A stretch of 64,000 nt of DNA from positions 4,894,501 through 4,958,500 of the forward strand of contig NZ_AP023081.1 in the NCBI RefSeq assembly GCF_026072635.1. The letters run 5' to 3'. Below the pieces are notes generated by a model. The model was not told where the DNA came from, searched no databases, and saw only the letters and a list, made by a program, of their open reading frames with translations. Positions 43,597-52,686 of this stretch are shown here, one piece after another. Both the position numbers and the translations under genes were made by a program. The DNA comes from Pseudomonas solani (GTDB lineage Bacteria > Pseudomonadota > Gammaproteobacteria > Pseudomonadales > Pseudomonadaceae). Positions within the stretch are counted from its first letter, which is position 1. Each line of letters starts with the position of its first letter.

Positions 43597-44007
43597 ATGC
43601 GAGCGGAGCTGCTTCAAGCCATGTTGGCCATCGCCGAGAGCCGCAGGCCTGCGTCCGATCTAGACCTGTGGTGGGCTGAAAATTCTTCTGAAGTCGAGGC
43701 TGCGTTTGGTCGGGGCGTCTATTTGCGGATCAGCCAGCGAGGGTTCATAGGGCTGGGACAGGCGCTGGAAAAACTGGAAGTCGAATTCCACCGTTCCGAT
43801 ACCCATTGCCAGGGATGCGGCGAACCTCAGTTCTTCGCGTTGTCCGGCAAGACCACCCGCGAGGAGATCATCGAGTTCGGTCGGCGCTGCAAGCTAAAGG
43901 GGGCCAGGGAGTTTGAGGCGAGTGGCTGGATACACCCAGGCCAGTACTGCCCGAATGGCTGCACATTTGCGCTTTACAACCTAGGTTCAATGCGGCTAAA
44001 GGGATGA
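43597..44007 (+). CDS. Hypothetical protein with possible zinc-binding cysteines
   Basis: A 136-residue protein. HCQGCGEPQFF and QYCPNGCTF give two Cys pairs about 55 residues apart, which could bind zinc. The rest is mixed alpha/beta without a known motif. It follows the hypothetical gene ending at 43500 by 96 bases on the same strand. Function unknown. Confidence 0.6.
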   Translation: MRAELLQAMLAIAESRRPASDLDLWWAENSSEVEAAFGRGVYLRISQRGFIGLGQALEKLEVEFHRSDTHCQGCGEPQFFALSGKTTREEIIEFGRRCKLKGAREFEASGWIHPGQYCPNGCTFALYNLGSMRLKG

Positions 44008-44016
44008 CCATCATTG

Positions 44017-44379
44017 ATGGACGCGCAGCTTGAATATCTCATCCGCGCCCTGGAGGAGCGCCTGCTCCAGTCCCATACACGGCAAGACGCCGAAGCCCTG
44101 GAGCAACTGTTGGCGGAAGGCTTCATCGAGTTCGGTGCACGGGGCGTTGTCTGGAACCGAAGCGAGGTCATCCAGGGCCTGCTCGAGCAGGCGTTCGTAC
44201 AGCGGACGCTGGAGGACTTCCGGGTGCGCCTGCTGGCCGACGATGTGGTGCTGGCCACCTATGTATGCGCCACGCCCAGTGCCGATGGCACGGTGCGCTC
44301 ATTGCGCAGTTCGGTGTGGCGGCAGCAGCAGGGGGCTTGGCGGATGGAGTTCCATCAAGGCACCAGGATTCCGGATTGA
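44017..44379 (+). CDS. NTF2-like / DUF4440 protein
   Basis: A 120-residue protein with the cone-shaped SnoaL/DUF4440 pattern: a first long helix (LEYLIRALEERLLQSHTRQDAEALEQLLAEGF), GVVWNRSEVIQGLL, and the final strands LATYVCATPSADGTVRSLRSSVWRQQQGAWRM in outline. Such proteins bind small molecules or act as enzymes of unknown substrate. ATG 44017 was chosen over the TTG one codon before. Confidence 0.7.
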   Translation: MDAQLEYLIRALEERLLQSHTRQDAEALEQLLAEGFIEFGARGVVWNRSEVIQGLLEQAFVQRTLEDFRVRLLADDVVLATYVCATPSADGTVRSLRSSVWRQQQGAWRMEFHQGTRIPD

Positions 44380-44434
44380 CCCACGCTGCCCTGTATCACC
44401 TGGCCCCAACCAGCCAGGCTCCCACCAAGCCCAG

Positions 44435-45160
44435 CTACCGATTCAACTCATACACACACATATTCACCGTGGTCGCCAGGTTGAGCGATTCGATGGCGCC
44501 GCTGCCGGGGATGGTGAAGGGCTGGGCGTTGAGTGCGGTGAGTGGGTCGCGGGGGACGCCGCGGGCTTCGTTGCCGAAGAGGTAGCAGTCGAAGGTCTTG
44601 AAGGCGGCGGATTGCACGGGCTCGCCGTGCATGTCCAGGCAGGCGATGCGTTGGAAGCGGTTGCCAAGGGATTCCAGTTCCACGTCCAGTTCCATCGGTG
44701 CGTGGAAGATGGCGCCCATGCTGGCGCGCACGACCTTGGGGTTGTACGGGTCAACGCTGCCGGGGCTGAGCAGGCAGCGGAAGCCGCCGAACCAGGCCAG
44801 GGTGCGCAGGATGGTGCCGAGATTGCCCGGGTCCTGGATCTCGTGCAGGTAGATGGCGCGTTCGTTGGCGGCAGCAGCCGGCGCGGCGGCCGGCAGCATC
44901 GGCACCAGGGCGATGATGCCCTGGGGCGTCTTGGTGTCGGCGATCTGCGCCATCTGCCGGTCGCTGATGACCTGGGTTTCGAACGGGCTGTGCCAGTGCT
45001 CGTAGGCGCCGGTCACGTACAGCTGGCTGCGCAGCAGCAGCGGGTTGTGCTCGGCGGCCTTCTGCAGTTCCAGCAGCAGGTGCTCGCCCTCCACCAGGAA
45101 GTGGCCGAACTCGGCCCGGTACTTCTTCTGGTGGAGCTTCTTGATGTCATCGAATTTCAT
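44435..45160 (-). CDS. TrmH/SpoU-family RNA 2'-O-methyltransferase
   Basis: A 241-residue protein. The three SpoU motifs are readable: motif 1 QDPGNLGTILRTLAWFG, motif 2 CYLFGNEARGVP and motif 3 AIESLNLATTVNMCVYEL, the knot region that binds S-adenosylmethionine. An N-terminal L30e-like substrate-binding domain (YRAEFGHFLVEGEHLLLE) fits rRNA methyltransferases such as RlmB/TsnR types. The target nucleotide is unknown. The gene is 11 bases downstream of the FAD protein on the same strand. Confidence 0.88.
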   Translation of the reverse strand: MKFDDIKKLHQKKYRAEFGHFLVEGEHLLLELQKAAEHNPLLLRSQLYVTGAYEHWHSPFETQVISDRQMAQIADTKTPQGIIALVPMLPAAAPAAAANERAIYLHEIQDPGNLGTILRTLAWFGGFRCLLSPGSVDPYNPKVVRASMGAIFHAPMELDVELESLGNRFQRIACLDMHGEPVQSAAFKTFDCYLFGNEARGVPRDPLTALNAQPFTIPGSGAIESLNLATTVNMCVYELNR

Positions 45161-45171
45161 CAATGCGGCGC

Positions 45172-46809
45172 TCAGTTGCTCTGCTCGTTGGCGTTGCCCA
45201 GTTCGGCCAGCATCGCCTTGGCCAGGGCCTCGGCGACCTTGATGCCGTCCACGCCCGCCGAGAGGATGCCGCCCGCGTAGCCGGCGCCTTCACCCGCCGG
45301 GTACAGGCCGCGCAGGTTGAGGCTTTGCAGCGTCTCGTGGTCGCGGGTGATGCGCACGGGGGAGGAGGTGCGGGTTTCGATGCCGGTGAGCACGGCGTCA
45401 TTGCGGTCGAAGCCGCGGATCTGCTTGCCGAAGGCCGGCAGCGCTTCGCGGATGGCTTCGATGGCGTAGTCCGGCAGCGAGGGGGCGAGGTCGCCCAGGC
45501 GCACGCCGGGTTTGTAGGAAGGCTCCACGTCGCCGAACTCGCTGGAAGGCACGCCACGGATGAAGTCGCCCACCAGTTGCCCGGGGGCGCAGTAGTCGCT
45601 GCCGCCCAGCTCGTAGGCTCGGGATTCCAGGCGCTCCTGGAACTCGACGCCGGCCAGCGGGCCGCCGGGGAAGTCCTGCTCCGGGGTGATGCCGACGACG
45701 ATGCCGGAGTTGGCGTTGCGCTCGTTGCGCGAGTACTGGCTCATGCCGTTGGTGACCACGCGGCCCGGCTCGGAGGTGGCTGCTACCACGGTGCCGCCGG
45801 GGCACATGCAGAAGCTGTACACGGCGCGGCCGTTCTTGGCGTGGTGCACCACCTTGTAGTCGGCGGCGCCGAGCTCCGGGTGGCCGGCGTACTTGCCCAG
45901 GCGGGCTTCGTCGATCAGGCCTTGCGGGTGCTCGATGCGGAAACCGATGGCGAAGGGCTTGGCTTCGAGGAATACGTTCTGGCGGTGCAGCATGCGGAAG
46001 GTGTCGCGGGAGCTGTGGCCCAGGGCCAGGACGACATGGCGGCTGCGCAGGGTTTCGCCATTGGCCAGTACCACGCCTTCGAGCTGGCCGTCATCGATCA
46101 CCAGGTCGGTGACCTTGCTCTCGAAGCGCACCTCGCCGCCTAGGGCGATGATCTCTTCGCGCATGGTGGCGACCACGCCGGTGAGGCGGAAGGTGCCGAT
46201 GTGCGGCTTGCTCACGTACATGATCTCTTCCGGCGCGCCGGCGCGGACGAATTCGTGCATCACCTTGCGGGCGTAGAACTTCGGGTCCTTGATCTGGCTG
46301 TAGAGCTTGCCATCGGAGAACAGGCCGGCACCGCCTTCGCCGAACTGCACGTTGGATTCGGGGGTGAGGATCTTCTTGCGCCACAGCGCCCAGGTGTCCT
46401 TGGTGCGGCTGCGCACATCCTTGCCGCGCTCCAGCACGATGGGCTTGAAGCCCATCTGTGCGAGCAGCAGCGCGGCGAACAGGCCGCAGGGGCCGAAGCC
46501 GATGATGATCGGGCGCTCGCCCAGGTAGGTCGGTGCCTGGCCCACCGGGTAGTAGTTCGTATCCGGTGCCGGGCGCACGTTGTTGTCGTCGGCGAAGCGC
46601 TTGAGGATCGCCGCCTCGTTACGCACTTCGAGGTCGATGATGTAGATGAACAGGATCACGCTGTTCTTCTTGCGGGCATCGTAGCTGCGCTTGAATACGG
46701 TGAAACCCAGCAGGTCGGCGTCGCTGATGTTCAGGCGCTTGACGATGGCCTGGCGCAGTTCGTCGGCGGAATGCTCGAGGGGCAGGGACAGTTCGTTGAT
46801 GCGAATCAT
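45172..46809 (-). CDS. NAD(P)/FAD-dependent dehydrogenase (COG2509 type)
   Basis: A 545-residue flavoprotein. After an N-terminal BBE-like domain of about 100 residues (with SYDARKKNSVILFIYIIDLEV) it shows the FAD motif PIIIGFGPCGLFAALLLAQMG, and at the end YPAGEGAGYAGGILSAGVDGIKVAEA for the second FAD contact. This architecture matches the uncharacterised FAD-dependent dehydrogenases of COG2509. It forms an operon with the SpoU methyltransferase. The substrate is not known. Confidence 0.85.
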   Translation of the reverse strand: MIRINELSLPLEHSADELRQAIVKRLNISDADLLGFTVFKRSYDARKKNSVILFIYIIDLEVRNEAAILKRFADDNNVRPAPDTNYYPVGQAPTYLGERPIIIGFGPCGLFAALLLAQMGFKPIVLERGKDVRSRTKDTWALWRKKILTPESNVQFGEGGAGLFSDGKLYSQIKDPKFYARKVMHEFVRAGAPEEIMYVSKPHIGTFRLTGVVATMREEIIALGGEVRFESKVTDLVIDDGQLEGVVLANGETLRSRHVVLALGHSSRDTFRMLHRQNVFLEAKPFAIGFRIEHPQGLIDEARLGKYAGHPELGAADYKVVHHAKNGRAVYSFCMCPGGTVVAATSEPGRVVTNGMSQYSRNERNANSGIVVGITPEQDFPGGPLAGVEFQERLESRAYELGGSDYCAPGQLVGDFIRGVPSSEFGDVEPSYKPGVRLGDLAPSLPDYAIEAIREALPAFGKQIRGFDRNDAVLTGIETRTSSPVRITRDHETLQSLNLRGLYPAGEGAGYAGGILSAGVDGIKVAEALAKAMLAELGNANEQSN

Positions 46810-47073
46810 GGCGATATCCTGGCCGGTCGATCCGGCAAAGGAGGTAACAGAGGGGGTAGGGCGCGAATTGTACTCGGCGCCGCGGGCCCTTGTCAGGCCT
46901 GGCCTGCAGGTTTCCGCCGGGCGTTGCCGCGGGTGCGCCGGGCGCCGCCGGCCGGCTTATTTAACCTGAGCGGGATTCTCGGCTTATAATTGCCGCCGCT
47001 TCGGGCCCGTACAGCTCCCCGCTGTGCCCAGGGTGGCCCGTTCCTCTACTGATTTTCCGTGGTTGGCTCTCTC

Positions 47074-47694
47074 ATGAAACGATCCAAAAGCAGCCGCCGC
47101 TGGCTGGACGAACACGTCAATGACCCCTATGTGAAACGGGCCCAGAAGGATGGCTTGCGCTCGCGCTCCAGCTACAAGCTGATCGAGCTGAACGAGAAGG
47201 ACAAGCTGATCCGCCCCGGCATGCTGGTCATGGACCTGGGCTCCGCCCCCGGTGGCTGGTCGCAGGTGGCCGGCAAGCTGGTGGGTGAGAGCGGGAGCGT
47301 CCTCGCCACCGACATCCTGCCGATGGACGGCCTCGACAACGTCGACTTCATCCAGGGCGACTTCACCGACGACGGCGTGTTCCAGCAGCTCCTCGACAAG
47401 CTCGACGGCCGCAAGCCCGACCTGATCGTCTCCGACATCGCGCCCAACATCAGCGGCGTCGCGGCGGCCGACCAGGCGTCCTCCATGTACCTGGTGGAGC
47501 TCACCCTGGACATGGTCCGCCAGGTGCTCAAGCCCAATGGCAACTACGTGGTCAAGGTCTTCCAGGGCGAAGGCTCGGACGAGTTCCTGAAAGACGTGCG
47601 CACCTCGTTCGAGAAGGTCTTCATCCGCAAGCCGGAAGCCTCGCGCCCGCGCTCCCGCGAGGTCTACCTCGTAGGCAAGGGCTTCAAGGGCTGA
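47074..47694 (+). CDS. rlmE: RlmE/FtsJ-like 23S rRNA 2'-O-methyltransferase
   Basis: A 206-residue protein with the RrmJ fold: SSYKLIELNEKD (catalytic Lys), motif I VMDLGSAPGGWSQVAGKL, catalytic Asp in LIVSDIAPNISGV, the second Lys in YVVKVFQGEG and Glu in SREVYLVGKGF, giving the full K-D-K-E set. The family methylates U2552 of 23S rRNA. In pseudomonads rlmE normally stands before ftsH; here neither ftsH nor yhbY is nearby, so this may be an additional paralogue. Start at 47074; the four upstream codons are less likely. Confidence 0.85.
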   Translation: MKRSKSSRRWLDEHVNDPYVKRAQKDGLRSRSSYKLIELNEKDKLIRPGMLVMDLGSAPGGWSQVAGKLVGESGSVLATDILPMDGLDNVDFIQGDFTDDGVFQQLLDKLDGRKPDLIVSDIAPNISGVAAADQASSMYLVELTLDMVRQVLKPNGNYVVKVFQGEGSDEFLKDVRTSFEKVFIRKPEASRPRSREVYLVGKGFKG

Positions 47695-47738
47695 AGCCCG
47701 ATCGCAGGCCGGTACCCGCGACCGGCCTGCTGCTCCGT

Positions 47739-49232
47739 TCACACCCTGATCAGCACCGACTTCACTTCCGTGTAGTGCTCGATCGCCGCTGCCCCCATCT
47801 CCCGGCCCACCCCCGACATCTTGTAACCGCCGAACGGCAGTGCCGGGTCGAGCGCGCTGTGGCAGTTGACCCACACCGAGCCGGACTTGATGCGCGGAAT
47901 CATCCGGTGCACCGCCGACAGGTCGTTGGACCAGATGCTCGCCCCCAGCCCGTAGGGGTTGTCGTTGGCCAGGCGTACGGCCTCGTCCAGGTCGTCGAAG
48001 GGCATGGCCACCAGCACTGGGCCGAAGATCTCCTCTTGCACCAGGCGGTGCTTCTGGTCGACGTCGACCATGACGGTGGGTTTGACGAAATACCCCGGCC
48101 CGAAGCCCTCACCGCCGCAGGCGACGGTGGCGCCCAGCTCGCGGCCGAGGTCGATGTAGCCGGTGACGCGGTCCTGCTGCTTGGCGGAGATCAGTGGGCC
48201 CATCTGCACGCTCGGGTCGAGGCCGTTGCCGAGCTTCATGGCGTTGGCGATGCCGGCGATGTCGGCGACCACGTTGTCGAAGTGCTTGCGGTGCACGTAC
48301 AGGCGCGAGCCGGCGCAGCACACCTGGCCCTGGTTGAAGAAGATGGCCGTGGCGGCACCGGCGGCGGCCTCCTGCAGGTTGGCGTCGGGCATGACGAGGG
48401 TGGGGGATTTGCCGCCCAGCTCCAGGGTCACGCGGGTCATGTTGTCCATGGCCGCCTTGCCGATCTGCTTGCCCACCTCGGTGGAGCCGGTGAAGGTCAG
48501 CTTGTCCACGCCCGGGTGGCGGGTGAGGGCGACGCCGGCGTTGAGGCCGGTGCCGGTCACCACGTTGAATACGCCCGCCGGGTAGCCCGCCTCCAGCACC
48601 AGCTCGGCCAGCTTGAGGGCGGTGAGCGGGGTCTCGTCGGCCGGCTTGAGCACCACCGTGCAGCCGGTGGCCAGCGCCGGGCCGAGCTTCCAGCACGCCA
48701 GCAGCAGGGGGAAGTTCCAGGCGACGATGGCGCCCACCACGCCCACCGCCTCGCGGCGGATGAAACCGTGGAAGCGGTCGTCGGGCATCAGCGGCAGGGA
48801 GGGCTCCACCGTGGTGCCTTCGATCTTGGTGGCCCAGCCGGCCATGTAGCGCAGGAAGTCGATGGCCAGTTGCACGTCCATCACCTGGGCGACGGCGGCG
48901 CTCTTGCCGTTGTTCAGGCACTCCAGCTCCGCCAGCTCCTGGGCGTCGCGCTCCATCAGCCCGGCCAGGCGCCACAGCAGGTTCTGCCGCTCGCGGGGGC
49001 GCATGCGGCTCCAGGGCGAATCATCGAAGGCCTGGCGCGCGGCGCGTACGGCGCGGTCCACATCCTCGACAGCGGCGGAGGGCACATCGGCCAGCACCTC
49101 GCCCGTGGCGGGGTTGCGGAAGCTCATGGTGGCGCCGCTGGCGGCGTCCTGCCATTGGGCGCCGATCAGCATCTTCAGCGGGCGTTGCAGGAAAGCCTGG
49201 GTCTGGGGCAGTACGGGCAGTTCGGCATGCAT
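47739..49232 (-). CDS. NAD(P)-dependent aldehyde dehydrogenase of amine catabolism
   Basis: A 497-residue protein of the ALDH superfamily. The NAD motif is FTGSTEVGKQIGKAA, the general-base Glu is in VTLELGGKSPTLV, and the nucleophile is a cysteine in FFNQGQVCCAGSRLYV. The length is normal. It is divergent to qhpA and has a near-consensus sigma-54 promoter upstream. The logical role is oxidation of the aldehyde formed when QHNDH deaminates a primary amine. The true substrate chain length is not evident. Confidence 0.9.
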   Translation of the reverse strand: MHAELPVLPQTQAFLQRPLKMLIGAQWQDAASGATMSFRNPATGEVLADVPSAAVEDVDRAVRAARQAFDDSPWSRMRPRERQNLLWRLAGLMERDAQELAELECLNNGKSAAVAQVMDVQLAIDFLRYMAGWATKIEGTTVEPSLPLMPDDRFHGFIRREAVGVVGAIVAWNFPLLLACWKLGPALATGCTVVLKPADETPLTALKLAELVLEAGYPAGVFNVVTGTGLNAGVALTRHPGVDKLTFTGSTEVGKQIGKAAMDNMTRVTLELGGKSPTLVMPDANLQEAAAGAATAIFFNQGQVCCAGSRLYVHRKHFDNVVADIAGIANAMKLGNGLDPSVQMGPLISAKQQDRVTGYIDLGRELGATVACGGEGFGPGYFVKPTVMVDVDQKHRLVQEEIFGPVLVAMPFDDLDEAVRLANDNPYGLGASIWSNDLSAVHRMIPRIKSGSVWVNCHSALDPALPFGGYKMSGVGREMGAAAIEHYTEVKSVLIRV

Positions 49233-49270
49233 GGGTCAGGGCCTCTGTCTGTGGGCGTCCCCCAGGCGTG

Positions 49271-49286
49271 CGCAACCGCCGTGCCA
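49271..49286 (-). promoter_or_regulatory. Sigma-54 (-24/-12) promoter of the aldehyde dehydrogenase gene
   Basis: On the minus strand the sequence TGGCACGGCGGTTGCG matches the sigma-54 consensus TGGCACG-N4-TTGCW at every defined base except the last, with the required GG and GC ten bases apart. It lies 39 bases before the ALDH start codon. It fits control by the sigma-54 activator gene at the left edge of the window. Confidence 0.88.
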
Positions 49287-49372
49287 AGGCTCCTGAAAGC
49301 CGGTATCCCGTTGATCTGCCGATAATTTGTGCGAGGGCTGGCGTGCACCCGCCAGGCCGGCGTGTTGCAGTT

Positions 49373-49445
49373 TGAGACGGCCTGAGACAACCGCCGGACA
49401 GTCCCGCCGCCCGGCCCAGTCAGCGCGGTGGGTGCTCCTGTCTCA
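49373..49445. promoter_or_regulatory. Candidate upstream activating sites for the sigma-54 regulator
   Basis: TGAGAC occurs at 49373-49378 and 49383-49388 (ten bases apart, one helix turn), and its complement GTCTCA at 49440-49445. They lie 87-160 bases upstream of the sigma-54 promoter at 49271-49286 and between the divergent aldehyde dehydrogenase and qhpA genes, a usual place for enhancer binding. A sigma-54 site for qhpA itself is less clear: weak candidates are at 49354-49369, 49493-49508 and 49553-49568. Confidence 0.45.
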
Positions 49446-49639
49446 GCCTGTGACGAGCTGTCGCGAAATTAGACGCCCGGCCCCGTTACCGAGGGCCCGG
49501 ATATCGCGCTGGAAATGACCTAAGCCATTGTTCTGCAAGGGTCTGCCGGCCACTGGCACACATTGTGTATTTGCCATGGCAGACGCACCGCCGGCGAGAC
49601 AGGTGCGAACCATAAGAACAATACCGTGGAGGTCTGACC

Positions 49640-51205
49640 TTGAAGACGATTCGACTCCGGTGGCGTGCGGGCAGCCTGGTCCTGGCTGCAGCCGCCTTGT
49701 TGTGCACCCAGGCCCAGGCGGCGGACGAGGGCCCGGCGCTGCTCAAGGGCAAGTGCATGGGGTGCCACATCCACGAAGGCGGCGACAGCTACAGCCGCAT
49801 CAGCCACCAGCGCAAGACCCCCGAAGGCTGGCTGATGAGCATCGCGCGCATGCAGGTGATGCACGGCCTCTCCATCAGCGACGACGACCGCCGCACCCTG
49901 GTCAAGTACCTGGCCGACAAGCAGGGCCTGGCCCCCAGCGAGACCGACGGCGTGCGCTACGCCATGGAGCGGCGCCTCAACACGGTCGAGCACTTCGACG
50001 AACAGCTGACGCAGATGTGCGGCCGCTGCCACTCCGGCGCGCGAGTGGCCCTGCAACGCCGCCCGGCCAAGGAGTGGGAACACCTGGTCAACTTCCACCT
50101 CGGCCAGTGGCCCTCGCTGGAATACCAGGCCCAGTCCCGTGATCGCGACTGGCTGGAGCTGGCCCTCACGCAGATGGTGCCCGAGCTGGCCAAGCGCTTC
50201 CCGCTGGAGGACCAGGCCTGGGCCGACTGGCAGAAGGCCCGGCCCAAGGCGCAGGCGCTGCCGGGGCAATGGAGCTTCAGCGGCCACATGCTGGCCAAGG
50301 GCGATGTACGTGGGGTGATGACGGTCAGCGCCGACAGCGGCGACACCTTCAAGGTCGAGGTGCAGGGCCAGTACGCCGACGGCACGCCCTTCACCGGCTC
50401 GGGCTCGGCCATCCTCTACAACGGCTACGAATGGCGCGGCAATGTGAAGGTTGGCGACACCCCCATGCGCCAGATCTTCGCCGCCCTGAACGGCGAGATG
50501 AAGGGCCGCATGTTCGAGGCCGAGCACGATGAGCGCGGCCTCGACTTCAGCGCCGCGAAGGACGGCAACGCCCGGTTGCTCTCGGTGCAGCCGGCCTTCC
50601 TCAAGGCGGGTGGCGAGGCCGAGCTGACCCTGGTGGGCAGCGGCCTGTCCGGCACCCCCGAGTTCGGCCCGGGCGTCGAGGTGGTCAAGGTGCTGGAGGT
50701 CACGCCCCGGCAGGTGCGGGTCAAGGTCAAGGCCGCCGCCGATGCCGCGGTCGGCACCCGCGCGGTGGCCCTGGGTGCGCTCAAGGGCGTGGACCTCGCG
50801 GTGTACAAGGACATCGCCGAGGTGAAGGTGGTGCCCGCCTTCTCCATCGCCCGCGTGGGCGAGAACGGCGGCTCCACGCCCAAGGTGCAGGGCCGCTTCG
50901 AGGCCGAGGCCTGGGGCAAGGACGCGGCCGGCCAGCCGTATCGCATCGGCTACCTGCCGGCCACCTGGTCGGTCGCGCCCTTCGATGAGCGCGCCGAGGA
51001 GGACCAGGACGTGAAGTTCGCCGGGCAGATGCAGAAGGACGGCGTGTTCGTCCCCGGCGCCGCCGGCCCCAACCCCGAGCGGCGGATGATGACCAACAAC
51101 GCCGGCAACCTGAAGGTGATCGCCCAGCTGGAGGAGGGCGGCCAGAAGGGTGAAGGCCACCTGATCGTCACCGTGCAGCGCTGGAACAACCCGCCGCTGC
51201 CATGA
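49640..51205 (+). CDS. qhpA: Quinohemoprotein amine dehydrogenase alpha subunit (di-heme)
   Basis: A 521-residue periplasmic protein with a TTG start preceded by GGAGG at seven bases. The signal peptide (SLVLAAAALLCTQAQA) is cut before ADEGP. Two heme c sites are seen, CMGCH at residues 39-43 and CGRCH at 127-131. The remainder forms three beta-rich domains (for example FLKAGGEAELTLVGSGLSG). The alpha subunit passes electrons from the CTQ cofactor of the gamma subunit to external acceptors. It is first in qhpA-qhpD-qhpC-qhpB. Confidence 0.95.
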   Translation: MKTIRLRWRAGSLVLAAAALLCTQAQAADEGPALLKGKCMGCHIHEGGDSYSRISHQRKTPEGWLMSIARMQVMHGLSISDDDRRTLVKYLADKQGLAPSETDGVRYAMERRLNTVEHFDEQLTQMCGRCHSGARVALQRRPAKEWEHLVNFHLGQWPSLEYQAQSRDRDWLELALTQMVPELAKRFPLEDQAWADWQKARPKAQALPGQWSFSGHMLAKGDVRGVMTVSADSGDTFKVEVQGQYADGTPFTGSGSAILYNGYEWRGNVKVGDTPMRQIFAALNGEMKGRMFEAEHDERGLDFSAAKDGNARLLSVQPAFLKAGGEAELTLVGSGLSGTPEFGPGVEVVKVLEVTPRQVRVKVKAAADAAVGTRAVALGALKGVDLAVYKDIAEVKVVPAFSIARVGENGGSTPKVQGRFEAEAWGKDAAGQPYRIGYLPATWSVAPFDERAEEDQDVKFAGQMQKDGVFVPGAAGPNPERRMMTNNAGNLKVIAQLEEGGQKGEGHLIVTVQRWNNPPLP

Positions 51206-51254
51206 ACCGGCCGCGAACCGCATCGACGATTGGGCAAATTTCCCGGAGGTCGCC

Positions 51255-52685
51255 ATGGGCGCAATCTTGAATCTGGTCGAGCGCAACCTGCATGAAGTGC
51301 AGGTGGACGCGGACCGCATGCTGTTTCACATCCCCAGCAGCTCGCTGTTCAGCACCGACGCCGTCACCGGCGGCATCATCGACACGCTGCGCCAGCAGGG
51401 CTGCTCGCCCGAAGACCTGGTGCAGCGCCTGGCCGGGCGCTTCCCCGGGCAGGAAGTGAGCGAGACCCTGCGCGAGCTGATCGCGCTGGAGCTGGTTAGC
51501 GACGGCTCGCCGCTGACGCCGGAAATCGGCGTCAAGCGGGTCGAGCGCACCGCGCTGAACACCGTGGTGCTGAACGTCAACACCGGCTGCAACCTCAGCT
51601 GCACCTACTGCTACAAGGAAGACCTCGACAAGCCCTCGGCCGGCCGCAAGATGGCCGTCGAGACCGCCGAAGCCTCGGTAGAAATGCTGCTGCGCGAATC
51701 CCCCGACGAAACCCGCTACAGCGTGGTGTTCTTCGGCGGCGAGCCGCTCTCCAACCGCGCCTTGATCGAGCACATGGTGGGTTACTGCGAGCGGCGCTTC
51801 GCGGCGGCCGGCAAGCAGGTGGAGTTCATCATGACCACCAACGCCACGCTGCTCACCGAAGAGATCGTCGACTGGCTCGACGCCCATCGCTTCGGCCTCT
51901 CCATCAGCATCGACGGGCCGAAGACGGTGCACGACCGCAACCGCATCACCGTGGGCGGGCAGGGCACCTACGACGTGGTGCGGCGCAAGGCCGACATGCT
52001 GCTGTCGCGCTACCGCAGCCGCCCGGTGGGCGCGCGGGTGACCCTGACCCGCGGCGTCACCGATGTGGAGACCATCTGGAACCACCTGTTCAACGAGATG
52101 GGCTTCGCCGAAGTCGGCTTCGCCCCGGTCACCTCGGGCGACCTCAGCGACTACAACCTCACGGGCGAGGAACTGGTGCAGGTCTTCGCCAACATGAAGG
52201 CCCTCGGCCGGCGCTACCTGGAGGCGGCGCTGGAGCACCGCAACATCGGCTTCTCCAACCTGCACCAGCTCATCACCGACATCCACGAGGGGCAGAAGAA
52301 GGCGCTGCCCTGTGGCGCCGGTCTGAAGATGCTGGCCGTGGACCACGAAGGCGGGCTCAACCTCTGCCACCGCTTCACCGGCTCCAGCCTGCCCACCTTC
52401 GGCGACGTGCACAGCGGCGTGAAGCAGGCCGAGCTCAACGACTTCCTCTCCCAGCGCCTGGACCGGCAAGGCACCGGCTGCGACACCTGCCGCATCCGCA
52501 ACCTCTGCTCCGGCGGCTGCTACCACGAGAGCTACGCCCGCTACGGCGACCCCACCCACCCGACCTACCACTACTGCGACCTGATGCGCGACTGGGTGGA
52601 CTTCGGCATCGAGGTCTACAGCCGGATCATGGCCGCCAACCCGGCCTTCATCAGCCGCTACATCACCCCGCGGAAGGCGCACTGA
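51255..52685 (+). CDS. qhpD: QhpD radical SAM/SPASM peptide cross-linking enzyme
   Basis: A 476-residue protein. The radical SAM cluster motif CNLSCTYC holds Cys112, Cys116 and Cys119. The C-terminal SPASM-like part is cysteine-rich (CDTCRIRNLCSGGCYHESY and a last YHYCDL). QhpD makes three Cys-to-Asp/Glu thioether bonds within QhpC. GGAGGTC stands before ATG 51255, and the substrate gene starts one base after its stop, so enzyme and substrate are made together. Confidence 0.95.
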   Translation: MGAILNLVERNLHEVQVDADRMLFHIPSSSLFSTDAVTGGIIDTLRQQGCSPEDLVQRLAGRFPGQEVSETLRELIALELVSDGSPLTPEIGVKRVERTALNTVVLNVNTGCNLSCTYCYKEDLDKPSAGRKMAVETAEASVEMLLRESPDETRYSVVFFGGEPLSNRALIEHMVGYCERRFAAAGKQVEFIMTTNATLLTEEIVDWLDAHRFGLSISIDGPKTVHDRNRITVGGQGTYDVVRRKADMLLSRYRSRPVGARVTLTRGVTDVETIWNHLFNEMGFAEVGFAPVTSGDLSDYNLTGEELVQVFANMKALGRRYLEAALEHRNIGFSNLHQLITDIHEGQKKALPCGAGLKMLAVDHEGGLNLCHRFTGSSLPTFGDVHSGVKQAELNDFLSQRLDRQGTGCDTCRIRNLCSGGCYHESYARYGDPTHPTYHYCDLMRDWVDFGIEVYSRIMAANPAFISRYITPRKAH

Positions 52686-52686
52686 C

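Noticed and set aside
49354..49568. Sigma-54 promoter for qhpA
   Set aside because: Three candidates (49354-49369, 49493-49508, 49553-49568) each miss key bases, so none is listed as a promoter; the minus-strand site at 49271-49286 is far better.
49520..51319. 599-codon minus-strand frame antisense to qhpA
   Set aside because: Product is His/Leu/Ala-rich without domains, and qhpA on the plus strand has two heme motifs and a signal peptide.
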